A stretch of 24,564 nt of DNA from Amylostereum areolatum (GCA_012932865.1 SAXG01000007.1:1377882-1402445); one strand, 5' to 3'; numbered from the stretch's first letter, positions 1-9,021 are shown. Notes: generated by a model from the sequence alone, not told the origin. Translations and numbers: made by a program.

Positions 1-44
1 TAGAAATAATTATAGCAACCCTAATTATTATTTAAATTAATTTG

Positions 45-76
45 TGTGTGGCCCTAGCGGTACCAAAAAGGGGGGG
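45..76. repeat. GC-rich cluster next to a G run
   Basis: A short GC-rich island in A+T-rich DNA, containing GGCCCTAGCGGTACC followed by A5 and G7. Its reverse complement shares GTACCGCTAGGGC with a plus-strand island at 21070-21087, so the two form an inverted dispersed pair. No gene reading is apparent. It probably belongs to the family of small hairpin elements scattered through this window. Confidence 0.5.
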
Positions 77-221
77 TTTTATTATTATAATTTGCTTTTT
101 GTTTGTAGTTTAACTTAATTTCTACTTTTGAATTTTATTTTAAATAATTTTATTTGAAAATATTATTTATTTATTTATAACAATTATATTAAAATATTTA
201 ATTATTTAGATTTGTTTGTAT

Positions 222-304
222 TGAGCAGTAAAGGAATCGAACCTTTTACGGCGCTAACCAACTCTTTTACAGAGAGCCACCATTACCAATCGGATCACCT
301 GCCC
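222..304 (-). tRNA. trnY: tRNA-Tyr (GTA)
   Basis: An 83-nt class II tRNA with a long variable arm. The anticodon stem CTCT/AGAG encloses the loop CTGTAAA, giving anticodon GTA. The T arm AAAGGTTCGATTCCTTT is perfect, and the acceptor GGGCAG/CTGCTC pairs with one G-T. It is the last of six minus-strand tRNAs downstream of nad3. Confidence 0.9.
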
Positions 305-345
305 GGTATTATTTTTAAAATAATAATAAAAATAAAAAAATTAAT

Positions 346-417
346 TGAAAGCACCTGGACTTGAACCAGAACTTTCTCCTTAAAAGGGAGACACTCAACC
401 ACTCGAGTTCTGCTAAC
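346..417 (-). tRNA. trnK: tRNA-Lys (TTT)
   Basis: A 72-nt cloverleaf with anticodon loop CTTTTAA on a TCTCC/GGAGA stem, giving anticodon TTT. The T arm is CTGGTTCAAGTCCAG. The acceptor stem GTTAGCA/TGCTTTC has two adjacent T-T mismatches at positions 2 and 3, which is odd and could be a sequence error or a position needing editing. Confidence 0.85.
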
Positions 418-562
418 TTCTTTTAAATAATAAAAAATATACACAATAAAAAAAAGACCTAACAAATTATATTTATTTAAGCTCTTTATTACTAAATAAA
501 ATTATTGTTAAAAAAATAAAATATTAGAAACAAGAAAAAAAATATTTTTTATTTCTATAATA

Positions 563-636
563 CTGAGTCGACCAGACTCGAACTGATATAAGCCATTACC
601 AAAAAATGGTGTTCTTCCAAATTAAACTACAACTCA
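563..636 (-). tRNA. trnQ: tRNA-Gln (TTG)
   Basis: A 74-nt cloverleaf. The acceptor TGAGTTG pairs with CGACTCA, the D stem is GTTT/GAAC, and the perfect anticodon stem CCATT/AATGG encloses TTTTGGT, giving anticodon TTG. It lies in the trnA-F-T-Q-K-Y cluster downstream of nad3. Confidence 0.88.
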
Positions 637-825
637 TAAAAAGAATAAAATATTTACCGCTAAATTTTAATTATATAGTCAACCTTACAGTTACTTTATT
701 ATTTAAAATTTAAAATAAATGAGAAAAAATAATAACTATTTAAATATGTCAATAATTAAGCCTCTGCTTATTTTTATGTTATTTATAAAAAGAAAAACTA
801 TAAATTACACTTTTTTATTTTTTTT

Positions 826-897
826 TGCCGAAAAATGGACTTGAACCAATAGCTAAATCTTACAAGGAAGTCGTTTTACCAATTAAACTATTTCGGC
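826..897 (-). tRNA. trnT: tRNA-Thr (TGT)
   Basis: A 72-nt cloverleaf with acceptor GCCGAAA/TTTCGGC and loop CTTGTAA, giving anticodon TGT. The anticodon stem ACTTC/GATTT has only three of five pairs, which is weak. The D arm and the T arm (TTGGTTCAAGTCCA) are normal. The identity rests on the anticodon. Confidence 0.8.
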
Positions 898-1051
898 TAT
901 AGATTTTATTTTTAAATAAAGCAGTTTTAAGGAATTAGATTTAAATTTGTGTCCCTACATAATTAATTATTTTTTGTTTTTCATTAGTAGTAAGGAACAT
1001 ATTTGTTAAGGTTGGCTATAGCTAATTCAGAGTAAGTAAAAGGTTTTATTA

Positions 1052-1122
1052 TGCCCCGAGAGAGAATTGAACTCACATCTCAATGTCTTCAGATTGCGCT
1101 TTGACCACTAAGCTACCGAGGC
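1052..1122 (-). tRNA. trnF: tRNA-Phe (GAA), one base short in the anticodon stem
   Basis: A 71-nt cloverleaf with acceptor GCCTCGG and T arm GTGAGTTCAATTCTC. The loop CTGAAGA gives anticodon GAA. The 3' anticodon stem is CATTG but the 5' side reads only CAAT, so one base (expected G) is missing and one strand of the stem is four bases long. A single-base deletion in the assembly is the simplest explanation. Confidence 0.82.
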
Positions 1123-1238
1123 TATTTATTATTTAATTATTTGGTATCCTACCCTTCTTCCAGATTTTAGTTTTATTTATAAGAACAAATTTTCTACTTT
1201 AGGAAGATATATAAAATATGTTTTAAATCTTTTATTTT

Positions 1239-1313
1239 TGGGAGAAAGATAGACTCGAACTATCATTATTATATTGCAAATATAACCGATTAACCAATTA
1301 TCAGATTACCCCC
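1239..1313 (-). tRNA. trnA: tRNA-Ala (TGC)
   Basis: A 75-nt cloverleaf. The perfect anticodon stem TTATA/TATAA encloses TTTGCAA, giving anticodon TGC. The T arm is GATAGTTCGAGTCTATC. The acceptor GGGGGTA pairs with the 3' strand with a T-T mismatch near its base. It is the first tRNA downstream of nad3 in transcription order. Confidence 0.87.
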
Positions 1314-1700
1314 TTATATATAATTTTTATTTTAAATAATTATTTAATCTCTTTTATATTTATAAATTTTATTTAAAAATTGCAAGATCTGGCAATTAGA
1401 TAATAAAAAATAGAAGTATTTTAAATAGAAACAATTAAAAAGCAGAAATATTATAAATAAATTAATAATAGAACATTTGTAGAGTTACCATTACTTAAAT
1501 ATTTTTAGTAATAAGATGTTACTTTATTGTTCAATCTATATCTATTAAAGAGAACTCAATAATTTAATAAATAAGTAGTATAAAGTCTATAAATTTATAC
1601 TGTATAAAATAAATAATAATAAGGTCGATTACACTTAAAAATAAAAATAGGGGAAAATATTATATAAATTTATTATTTATTTTTATTAATTATTTGTATG
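1314..1700. other. A+T-rich spacer between nad3 and trnA
   Basis: About 390 bases of low-complexity A/T-rich sequence. I see no ORF, tRNA, GC-rich hairpin or recognisable repeat in it. Confidence 0.6.
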
Positions 1701-2058
1701 TTAATTAGATGAACTTATATTAATAGCTCCAGATCCAATTTCTAGAATAAATCCTATAGTTAGAATAAGAAAGAAAATTAAAGCAACTGAGAAACCAAAA
1801 GTAGAAACTTGAAATAAAGAAACAGCTATAGGGAATAAAAGTAGAATTTCAAGATCGAAAATTAAAAATAACATAGCTACTAAATAAAAATGTATTTGAA
1901 AATTAGATCTTGTTTGTCCGAAAATAGCTGTAAAAACCACATTCATAAGCAGAAACTTTAGATTCATCTGGTCTATGTACAGCTAATAAAACATTTAATA
2001 ATAATAAAACAAAAGCTAAAACAGGTACTATAATAAATAACATTATTAAATTATTCAT
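1701..2058 (-). CDS. nad3: NADH dehydrogenase subunit 3, one frameshift
   Basis: A membrane subunit of respiratory complex I, placed at the junction of the membrane and peripheral arms. The N-terminal part (start ATG at 2058) reads MNNLIMLFIIVPVLAFVLLL and then HRPDESKVSAYECGF, the conserved loop with its invariant Cys. The C-terminal part reads IHFYLVAMLFLIFDLEILLL, with the family's acidic FDLE motif, and stops at TAA 1701-1703. The two halves are in different frames, joined at the A5 run 1932-1936; removing one base gives 118 residues, the normal fungal length. It starts 9 nt after the nad2 stop codon, consistent with co-transcription. The homopolymer context makes a sequencing indel likelier than real loss. 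Confidence 0.93.
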
Positions 2059-2067
2059 AATTAAAAA

Positions 2068-3738
2068 TTAAAAATTATATAAAGATAAAGATAGTAATGT
2101 TGTACTGTTTAAAATAATATAAGGTTTAAGAATAAAAATTAATATAGAGATAGTTAAAGTTGATATTAAAAAACTATGGTAATTAGTTATATTTAATTCT
2201 TCATTTTCTGTTATTCCATCTAGGGACACAGTGTTAGTATTTTGTAAAGTTAATTTGTTATCTTGTGATGTAGAATCAGAAGTATTAAAACTTTAATAAT
2301 ATTTAAATAGAATGAAGCACTTATAACACTTACTATAATTGCTACAATACTTATAAAATAATAACCACTTTGAAGAGCAGAATATAATACAAATTGTTTT
2401 GAAAAAAAAACCAATTAAAGGTGGTACACCAGCCATAGAAAATAAACAAATAGTTAAACTTATACTTAATAAAGGATTAGAATAAAATTGACCTTTTAAT
2501 TCAGTTATATAATTTATATCATTTTCAGAACCTTTAGCTTGTTCTATTTTAAAATTTTCATCTTTTTTAAATGATTTATGTATAATTAAACCTAAGGCTA
2601 TTATAATTAAAAAAGTATTTAAATTTGTTATTGAATATTGTATTATATAAAATAATAAAGATTCTACAGATTGTTCTGTATTTATAGCTAATGCTAATAA
2701 AATAAATCCAATATGAGATATGGTACTATATGCTAATAATCTTTTTATTTTTGATTGTGCTAATCCTACTATTGTTCCAATTATTAAAGATAATAAAGAA
2801 CTTATTAATAATAAATTTTTTAATAAAGATATTACATTTTCTTTATTTTCTGTTACAGAGTTACTGTTTCCCAATTATTACTATTTAAGGTAAAATATTT
2901 TCTATTAAACCTATTTCTGTTTTGTATTTCTAATAATAATATTAGTATTGATATTTTTGGCATTATTGTTAATCATATTGTTACTATACTGGGACTATCG
3001 GAATAAACATCAGGGGCTCAATTATGTAATGGTGCGGCTGATATTTTAAATAAAAATCCTATAAATATTATTATTAAACCTAAAGTTAAACCTTGTAATA
3101 TTGTATTATTATCAGATACTGAAACTAAACTATAGATAGATTCAAAATTTGTTAAACCTGTAAAGGTATAGATTAATCCGGCTCCTAATAAGATTAAACA
3201 AGATGAAAATCCTCCTAATAAAAATATTTTAAACCAGCTGATATCGCTGTTTCAGAATTTCTATATAAAGAAGATAAATATATACTCCAAAAGATTGTAA
3301 TTCTATACTTAAATATAAAGAGATTAAATCTGAGGAAGAGATTAAGATACTTGCACCTAAAGTGGACATTAATACTATTAAAGAATATTCTCTAGGATAA
3401 TTGTTTATTGTTATTACATTATCTAAGGTAATTGTAGAATCACTTTCTACAAGGTTCGATGTATTATTGTTCATTAAAGGTCAAGATACTAAAATAAGTG
3501 AACCTATTAACACTATAAATATATCAAATAATTGTGATATTAAGGTTACTTGGAATAAACCATTATATACACCTATACCTGATCCAATTGACTGAATATA
3601 TAAAGCATTAAACGATAATGCTCCGGCATAAATAAATATAATTGAACTTATTCTTATATATAATAAAGATGAGATATTACTATTGATTGAGGGTAGGGCT
3701 ATAGCCACTATAAGAATTAAAATACTTGTAAGAATCAT
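2068..3738 (-). CDS. nad2: NADH dehydrogenase subunit 2, several frameshifts
   Basis: A proton-pumping membrane subunit of complex I. The start ATG at 3738 gives [20 protein letters not shown] and then [20 protein letters not shown], typical of fungal Nad2. Later conserved blocks are [23 protein letters not shown] (with TGA read as Trp), [20 protein letters not shown] and [12 protein letters not shown]. The frame ends ...LSLYNF with TAA at 2068-2070, about 556 residues. Single-base shifts occur near 3275-3283, 3220-3224, 2920-2923, 2875-2890, 2401-2409 (A9) and 2287-2290. Most are in homopolymers, so assembly error is favoured, but pseudogenisation is not excluded. A divergent copy of its 5' end lies at 4215-4434. 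Confidence 0.92.
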
Positions 3739-3752
3739 TGCTTTAAATTTTG
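3523..3752. repeat. Copy A of a ~225-bp direct repeat (nad2 5' end)
   Basis: This segment covers the nad2 leader and the first ~70 codons. It repeats in the same orientation at 4215-4441, with blocks of 20-35 identical bases (for example the leader next to the ATG and the segment coding ALYIQSIG) separated by diverged blocks and small indels. Copy A is the one attached to the rest of nad2. Confidence 0.85.
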
Positions 3753-3786
3753 TTAAACAAACTTTATATGCAAATAGGGGATAAAT

Positions 3787-4425
3787 TTAACAATAATAAA
3801 TATTAAAAGTTAATATATATATACTGAAAATTATTTGGACTAAAAAAAAACTGTAGCTATAATAATAAATTTTAAAAAAAGAGTAAATCGTGATAATTTG
3901 TGTCTATTTTTAATAATTTTAGCTAAAAAGGGATATTTGTCCTCTATTTTATATTTGTTTAAAAGATAATCACCATATAAGATAAATATTATTGTAGTTA
4001 ATGCGGATAAACCACTATAACTTAAAAATAATAAGGATACAGATAATTGACCTATTACATCTAATTTTTCAAAGTCAAAAAAGGTATATTGAAAATTGTA
4101 CTCTTTTGTATGTTAAATATATTTTGTAAAGGTTCTAACATATTTATAGTACCATTAAATAAATTTGGTATTTTATTTTTAATATCTTCTCAAAAAGAGA
4201 AATATTCTGTATACATATCAAATAATTGTGATATTAAGGTTATTTGGAATAAACCATATATACACCTATACCTAATCCAATTGACTGAATATATAAAGCA
4301 TAAATTAATATTGCTCCGGCATAAATAACATAATTAAAGTTATTCTTAGAAAAAAATGATAAATTACTATTGATTGAGAGAAGGGCTATAGCCACTATAA
4401 GAATTAAACTACTTGTAAGAATCAT
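3787..4425 (-). CDS. Chimeric ORF: nad2 5' copy fused to an unknown membrane protein
   Basis: The start ATG at 4425 sits in the same leader as nad2. The first ~60 codons are a diverged nad2 N-terminus: [20 protein letters not shown], then [19 protein letters not shown]. After one missing base near 4250 the nad2-like reading continues [11 protein letters not shown] and passes directly into an unrelated segment: MYTEYFSFWEDIKNKIPN, FDFEKLDVIGQLSVSLLFLS, ALTTIIFILYGDYLLNKY, KIEDKYPFLAKIIKNRHKL, then a last hydrophobic stretch. It has two or three predicted membrane helices. It ends at TAG 3840-3842, or at 3787 if the T9 run is one base short. The second half resembles the C-terminus of the ORF at 18568-19821. 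Function unknown. The nad2 portion is too short to act as Nad2. Confidence 0.6.
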
Positions 4426-4441
4426 TGCTTTAAATTTTGTT
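4215..4441. repeat. Copy B of the ~225-bp nad2 5' direct repeat
   Basis: Upstream copy of the nad2 leader and first codons, about 690 bp away from copy A in the same orientation. Identity ends abruptly at 4215, where nad2 codons pass into the unrelated ORF. Substitutions are spread along the copy and its reading frame is mostly kept, so it is not a recent exact duplication or a simple assembly repeat. Confidence 0.85.
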
Positions 4442-4791
4442 GTTACTTTTATTACAGTTATTTTTAATTATTAATATAACATTAAATTTATTAAAAAAAC
4501 GGAACTTAAAATTACAACACTCCTGTCTATTTTAATATTATTAGAATACAAGGTAAAATAAAATTATACTAACACAGAGGTATTCGTAGTTAACAACAAC
4601 ATATTATTTTATATAAAAATAATGGTAGTGTAAATATACAGGGGAAATGAGTATAAATAAGATAAAATTAGTCGCCTTTCCTACAGGATCGGTACATAAT
4701 TAAAAATTAATTGATTAGATTATAAACCAAAATAAATTATTACTAATATTAAAATAAATAACACGAATAAGTGTTATAAAAGATTTGCAGC

Positions 4792-4980
4792 TTAACTTCT
4801 GTTAGACATTTGTCTTAAACTAGAATTAACTTCTGTTTGTAATTGTAAAAAATTTTGCTAAATAGTCATATAAGGTAGTAAATTCTCTTTAAAGATAGAT
4901 ACTAACATATAATTTATAATAAAGATAGCTACTGTAATTAATAAGATATCTCTTAATTTCGCCTAGTTAAAAAGCAACAT
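4792..4980 (-). pseudogene. Possible degenerate small membrane ORF
   Basis: A 63-codon reading from ATG 4980 to TAA 4792 that looks protein-like: KLRDILLITVAIFIINYMLV is a plausible transmembrane helix, followed by a polar tail (QNFLQLQTEVNSSLRQMSNR). Two in-frame TAG codons interrupt it, near its start and just before QNFLQ. I do not recognise the family. It may be the remnant of an unknown membrane ORF or a chance reading. Confidence 0.3.
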
Positions 4981-5175
4981 AATATTTAAAAATTTAATAA
5001 CTATTAAACTAGCGCAATTATGTATTTTTTTTTTAATCATTTATTTTTTTAATATAATTAATTTAACTAATATATTTTTATTAGTTATTACTTTACTTTT
5101 TTAAAACTAAAGTATTCAAAGAATAACAGAGATTTTAATAATGGAAAAACTCTAACTAAAGAATTTTTTGTCTTA

Positions 5176-5205
5176 ACCCTAAGTTGAGGGTGCTAACGCA
5201 GTAGC
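5176..5205. repeat. Two adjacent short hairpins (double-hairpin element)
   Basis: Two back-to-back stem-loops without a spacer: ACCCT-AAGTTG-AGGGT followed by GCTA-ACGCAG-TAGC. GC-rich double hairpins in A/T-rich fungal mitochondrial spacers are known as double-hairpin elements and can be mobile; assignment of this one is by structure only. Confidence 0.5.
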
Positions 5206-5401
5206 GGGATATTTTAATTAAATAAATTTATTTTTTGTCTTCTCATTATTTAAAGAGAGTAAAAAGTATAAATATGTTTTAAAACCTTCTACTTTAAATT
5301 ATATTAATATGTAATATAAATTTGATATTTTTTGTAATGTAATATAAAATTTATATTTGTACATTAGTAATTAATAATAATATTGTTATTAATTTATATT
5401 T

Positions 5402-5434
5402 TGTTCCGATCATTACCTTTAGGGTGGAAGGGAC
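5402..5434. repeat. GC-rich dispersed hairpin repeat, copy 1
   Basis: Contains TTACCTTTAGGGTGGAAGG with near-complementary ends TGTTCC/GGGACA. It belongs to a six-copy family in this window (also 5493, 6917, 16192, 21719 and 21907); the last four are in inverted orientation relative to this one. Confidence 0.75.
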
Positions 5435-5492
5435 ACAACAGATTTTAAGTATTTAAAGGGGAAATTGTAAAAACATAAAAATTAATTAATTA

Positions 5493-5525
5493 TGTACCGA
5501 TCCTTACCTTTAGGGTGGTGGTACA
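5493..5525. repeat. GC-rich dispersed hairpin repeat, copy 2
   Basis: Core CCTTACCTTTAGGGTGG, same orientation as copy 1. Here the outer stem TGTACC/GGTACA is perfect while copy 1 has TGTTCC/GGGACA, so the outer pairing is largely retained despite changes. It lies 16 bp beyond the cob stop codon and could form the 3' end structure of the cob transcript. Confidence 0.75.
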
Positions 5526-5540
5526 CAAATAATAAAAACA

Positions 5541-6701
5541 TTATTTAGATTCAGTTGTAGCTAAATCCATAAGAGTGTTTTCAATTATACCTATTACAGG
5601 TACTATTATTAAAAATCAAGAAAAATAGAAAGCAGTAGCTATTTGTCCAATAAGTAAATATGGTTGATCAGGGTGTTGAGAACCAATTCACATTAAAATA
5701 ATAAAATCTACAACAAGGAACCAAAAAGCAAATTTCATAAATGGTCTAAATTGTGAACCTCTAATTCTAGCTAAATCAGTGATAGGTAATATTAATAATA
5801 TTAATAAAGAACCAAACATAGCTAATACTCCTAAAAGTTTATTAGGAATAGATCTAAGAATAGCATAGAAAGGTAAAAGATATCATTCAGGTACAATTGA
5901 AGGAGGAGTACTCATAGGATTAGCAGGAATATAATTATCACTATGACCTAATAAATTAGGATAAAAAAATACTATTACAGATAAAGCAAGGAAAAATAAA
6001 AATATTGTTACCAGATCTTTAAATGTAAAGTAAGGGTGCATTGGATATCTATCACCATTAGATGATAAACCATTTGGATTATTAGATCCAGGATTATGTA
6101 GAGCCATTAAATGAGCTATAACTAAAGCAGCTAACAGAAATGGTAATAAATAATGAAGAGAGAAAAATCTATTAAGTGTAGCATTGCTTACTGAGAAACC
6201 ACCTCAAATTAATTCAACTAAATCTTGACCAAAAAATGGAACAGCTGATAATAAATTAGTAATTACTGTAGCACCTCATAATGACATTTGTCCATAAGGT
6301 AATACATAACCTAAAAAGGCTATAGCCATCATTAATATTAAAATAATTACTCCTATTGCTCATACTAATACTCTAGGTGATTTATATGAACTATAATATA
6401 AACCTCTAGCAATATGAGCATATACAAAAATAAAGAAAAATGAAGCTACATTAGCATGAGTATATCTTACGGCTCAACCAGTATTAACATCTCTCATGAT
6501 ATGTTCTACACTGTTAAAAGCAAAATCAACATGAGGTTGATAATGCATTGCTAAAAATACTCCTGTTAATATTTGTAATACTAAACATGTACCTAATAAA
6601 GAACCAAAATTTCATAAATATGAAATATTCGCAGGTTGTGGAGAATCTACTATATAAGAATTCACTAATCTAAGTAAAACATTAGTTTTTAATAATCTCA
6701 T
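5541..6701 (-). CDS. cob: Cytochrome b
   Basis: The catalytic membrane subunit of respiratory complex III, which oxidises ubiquinol and carries both b haems. It reads as one unbroken frame of 386 residues from ATG 6701 to TAA 5541-5543, with TGA as Trp. The four haem-ligand histidines fall at the classical positions: His82 in [12 protein letters not shown], His96 in YAHIARG, His183 in SLHYLLPF and His197 in IAHLMALH. The Qo-site PEWY motif is at 271-274. There is no intron, unlike many fungal cob genes. The start is fixed by [20 protein letters not shown]; a GC-rich hairpin abuts it upstream. Intact, and one of the best-preserved genes here. Confidence 0.98.
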
Positions 6702-6742
6702 TGTGTGTTATGCCAGCGTTAGCCGCAGGCCTATTGTGTTAT
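6700..6742. repeat. GC-rich hairpin at the cob start with flanking direct repeats
   Basis: The hairpin GCCAGCGTTAGCCGCAGGC (6712-6730) has stem GCC-a-GCG / CGC-a-GGC and loop TTAGC. It is flanked by ATTGTGTGTTAT on the left and ATTGTGTTAT on the right, like a target-site duplication. The left copy overlaps the cob start codon, so on the transcript the hairpin sits ~10 nt before the AUG and could affect translation. Confidence 0.6.
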
Positions 6743-7400
6743 TATTTATAATTAAAAATTTATTTTATACCTTATTTTAATTTGTTTTTACAATACCAAT
6801 CCTACTATTCCTTAAAGTAGATAACGGTATATAATTAAATAGTTTTTTTATTAATTTTTGTTTTTTAATAATAACGCATCTTTTAAAAAGATTGTTTTTT
6901 ATTTAAATAATTTTATCGCCCTCCACCCTAAAGGTAAGGAGCGGGACAGAAAGTATTGAATATTTTGCCATATTGAAGTCAGAATTTTATATTTTTTATC
7001 AGATTAATTTAATTCCGAAAAAAAAAGATAAACAATGTGTACCTTTATAAAACATTTTAAACTACACCACGCTATTTACCATAATTTGTTTTTAAAAGCT
7101 TTTAGGTTAGTAATTATTTAAAATTTTAATTAAAATTAATTAAATCCGCTGTTATTTTTTTAAGAGATCTTAAATTATTTATTAATTTAAGAACTATTTT
7201 ATTATTAATTACCTTAGGTAAATAACACTCTCATCCAAAGAATGTATAAATACAACCTTTTTCTCTTATTAAGAATAATAATTAGGAGAGCAGCATTACT
7301 AATAAAAAATCACAAAGATTCTATTAATTTAATTGTTATGCTAAGATATTTTAATTAGTTTAATTTTTGTTTTTTGTATTTTTTAGTTTTATAAAATTCA
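6743..7400. other. Spacer between cob and the end of cox1
   Basis: About 650 bases, A/T-rich. It contains one GC-rich repeat copy (6917-6948) and a weak hairpin near 6800-6830. I searched it for the missing cox1 C-terminus and for group I intron core motifs and saw neither. Confidence 0.55.
6917..6948. repeat. GC-rich dispersed hairpin repeat, copy 3
   Basis: Core CCACCCTAAAGGTAAGGAGC, inverted relative to copies 1 and 2. It has the same CCTAAAGGTAAGGAGCGGGA segment as copy 4 at 16192-16223. Located in the spacer upstream of cob. Confidence 0.75.
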
Positions 7401-7401
7401 A

Positions 7402-8510
7402 TATATTTGTTCATGTAATGCTAAATCTAATTAAGCATTAGCTAATTCACTCTGTAACCCACAATTGTAAATATAGTCTAAACCCAAAGTACAATAGTAA
7501 TGGTGTAGTAAATCTTAACTTCCACCGTATAAAGTCGCCAATCAAGACAAGAGTTAATTCCTGTTGGTACATGGGGGGGGGGACACGCAATGAACCATTG
7601 TAGCCTGCTGTGAAATAGGCCTCTAAGGTATCTACGTCTAATCCCAACTAAACATGTGGTGAACTTCAAACTAAGAATCCTAAGGATAACCAATTGAGAA
7701 ACATAGCATAAACCATCCAAGTAACCAAGATAGATTTACCTGAGAAAGTGATACTACATGAGCTATAATATAGACACAAAGGGCTGGTATAATAAAATGT
7801 AAAGCTTCTGGGTGACCGAAGAACCAGAAAAGGTTGTTGATAAATACTGGATCTCCACCTCCTGCTGGATAGTAAAACAGTATTAAGTTTTCTATCATGT
7901 TAATAACATAGTGAGATCCACCGCTAAACCAGGTAAAGATAATAATAATATAAGCAGTTACAAAAACAGACCATACAATAATGGGTAATTTATGTAAAGT
8001 CATACCATTAGTTCTCATATTTAATACTGTAGTAATAAATTTGGCTCCCAATAATGAGGAGATACCTATAGGTGTAAACTGAAGATAGCTAAATCTACAG
8101 ATGCTCCAGAGTGAGATTGTATTCCTGATAAAGGTGGATAAACTGTTCATCCTGTACCTGCTCCATTCAACTAGCACTAGTAATAATAAAATTAATGATG
8201 GAGGTAATAATCGAATGATATGTTATTTAATCTAGGAAGGCCATATCTGGTGCTCCTACTGTACGGGTAAAATAATTACCGTATCCCCCGATTAAGCAGG
8301 CTAACCATAAGAATTCACTTAAAAAGCATGAGCAGTAATTATCACATTGAACAATTGAATGATCTCCGTGTAAAAACTGAACACCTGGAGATGCTAATTC
8401 TAATCTAATTAAAACTGAAAAACCAGTACCTATCATACCTGCAAAAATAGCAAATACTAAATAAAGAGTACCGATTTCTTTAGCATTAGTTGAATAAAGC
8501 CGTCAATCCA
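7402..8510 (-). pseudogene. cox1: Cytochrome c oxidase subunit 1, damaged and 3'-truncated
   Basis: The catalytic subunit of complex IV. The 5' end is recognisable from ATG 8510: MDWRLYSTNAKEIGTLYLVF, then GTGFSVLIRLELASPGVQFL. Further blocks are VGAPDMAF, FITTVLNMRTNGMTLHKLPI, PAGGGDPVFINNLFWFFGHP and VGLDVDT. They lie in shifting frames with many one- or few-base indels, and expected residues are lost (GGDHQ... becomes HSIVQCDNY). The reading fades at about 7402 near LDLALHEQ, where LDLALHDTYYV is expected, so about the last third is missing. A run of ten G (7572-7581) interrupts IAVPTGI. It is either a decaying duplicate or badly called sequence; the truncation is not explained by base-calling alone. 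Confidence 0.85.
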
Positions 8511-8675
8511 TAAATAACAACCCTCCTTAAACTATTTTGACTCTTATATTAGTTTTAATTTTTATAATTTTAACTTTTGCTTAAATAAAAAGCAAGTAGT
8601 AATTTGTTTTTATGTTTATGTTTAAATAATAATTTTATTATCAAATTATAGTTTAATCAAATTATAAGAATTAAA

Positions 8676-8703
8676 AAAGACTTTATACTAATTTCGTATA
8701 AGT
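8676..8703. repeat. 28-bp inverted repeat, left arm
   Basis: Identical, in inverted orientation, to 14592-14619. Each arm is itself a small hairpin (TTATAC/GTATAA stem). The left arm directly adjoins the 3' end of trnS(GCT), the right arm adjoins a plus-strand tRNA-like remnant. The pair brackets a 5.9-kb block from trnS(GCT) to trnW(TCA). Confidence 0.85.
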
Positions 8704-8707
8704 TTTA

Positions 8708-8789
8708 CGGAAAAGAGGTGAGTCGAACACCTAAGGGTTGAAACCCGAATAATTAGCAATTACTTTAACTTTCCAATGTAAACTATTCC
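8708..8789 (-). tRNA. trnS: tRNA-Ser (GCT)
   Basis: An 82-nt class II tRNA. Acceptor GGAATAG/CTTTTCC, anticodon stem AGTAA/TTATT around loop TTGCTAA giving GCT, and a long variable arm (GGGTTTCAACCC). The discriminator base is G, as usual for tRNA-Ser. It lies upstream of cox1 on the same strand. Confidence 0.88.
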
Positions 8790-8948
8790 TTAAAATATTT
8801 TAATTTTATTTTTTATTCCTTTTAGTTTTTTTATAATTTTAGTTATAAATTTAATAATAAAATGTAGCAGGTGATTAAAATTGGATTGAAAGAATATTTA
8901 TAATACAATATTTTTAGATCTACAATTTTATAAGTAAAATAGGCTGCT

Positions 8949-8975
8949 GACCTCCTACAAGAAGTAGGGTAGGTA
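8949..8975. repeat. GC-rich element, inverted partner of 9264-9299
   Basis: GACCTCCTACAAGAA here is the exact reverse complement of 9285-9299. Both copies then continue with a GGGTAGGT block, directly here and after a 10-nt insert in the partner. The element also folds on itself (CCTAC-AAGAA-GTAGG). Confidence 0.7.
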
Positions 8976-9021
8976 TATTATAAATATTTTTAGGGTACAG
9001 CATTGATATAAGATAACAGTA

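Larger units (their letters stand above)
4435..5540. other. Long spacer between cob and the nad2 copy
   Basis: About 1.1 kb with no recognised standard gene. It holds a possible small degenerate ORF (4792-4980), a double hairpin (5176-5205), two GC-rich dispersed repeats (5402-5434 and 5493-5525), and a block around 4688-4712 (GGATCGGTACATAATTAA) that is an inverted match to 5481-5502. The rest is A/T-rich without visible structure. Confidence 0.6.

Noticed and set aside
1932..1936. Programmed frameshifting in nad3
   Set aside because: The shift is in a plain homopolymer, other genes nearby have similar single-base shifts, and no slippery-site structure is evident.
4089..4328. 79-codon plus-strand ORF
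   Set aside because: It is antisense to the chimeric ORF and the nad2 5' copy, whose minus-strand reading is clearly the coding one.
6743..7440. Group I intron after the truncated cox1
   Set aside because: I looked for intron core motifs, an endonuclease ORF (LAGLIDADG or GIY-YIG) and a downstream cox1 exon, and saw none before cob begins.
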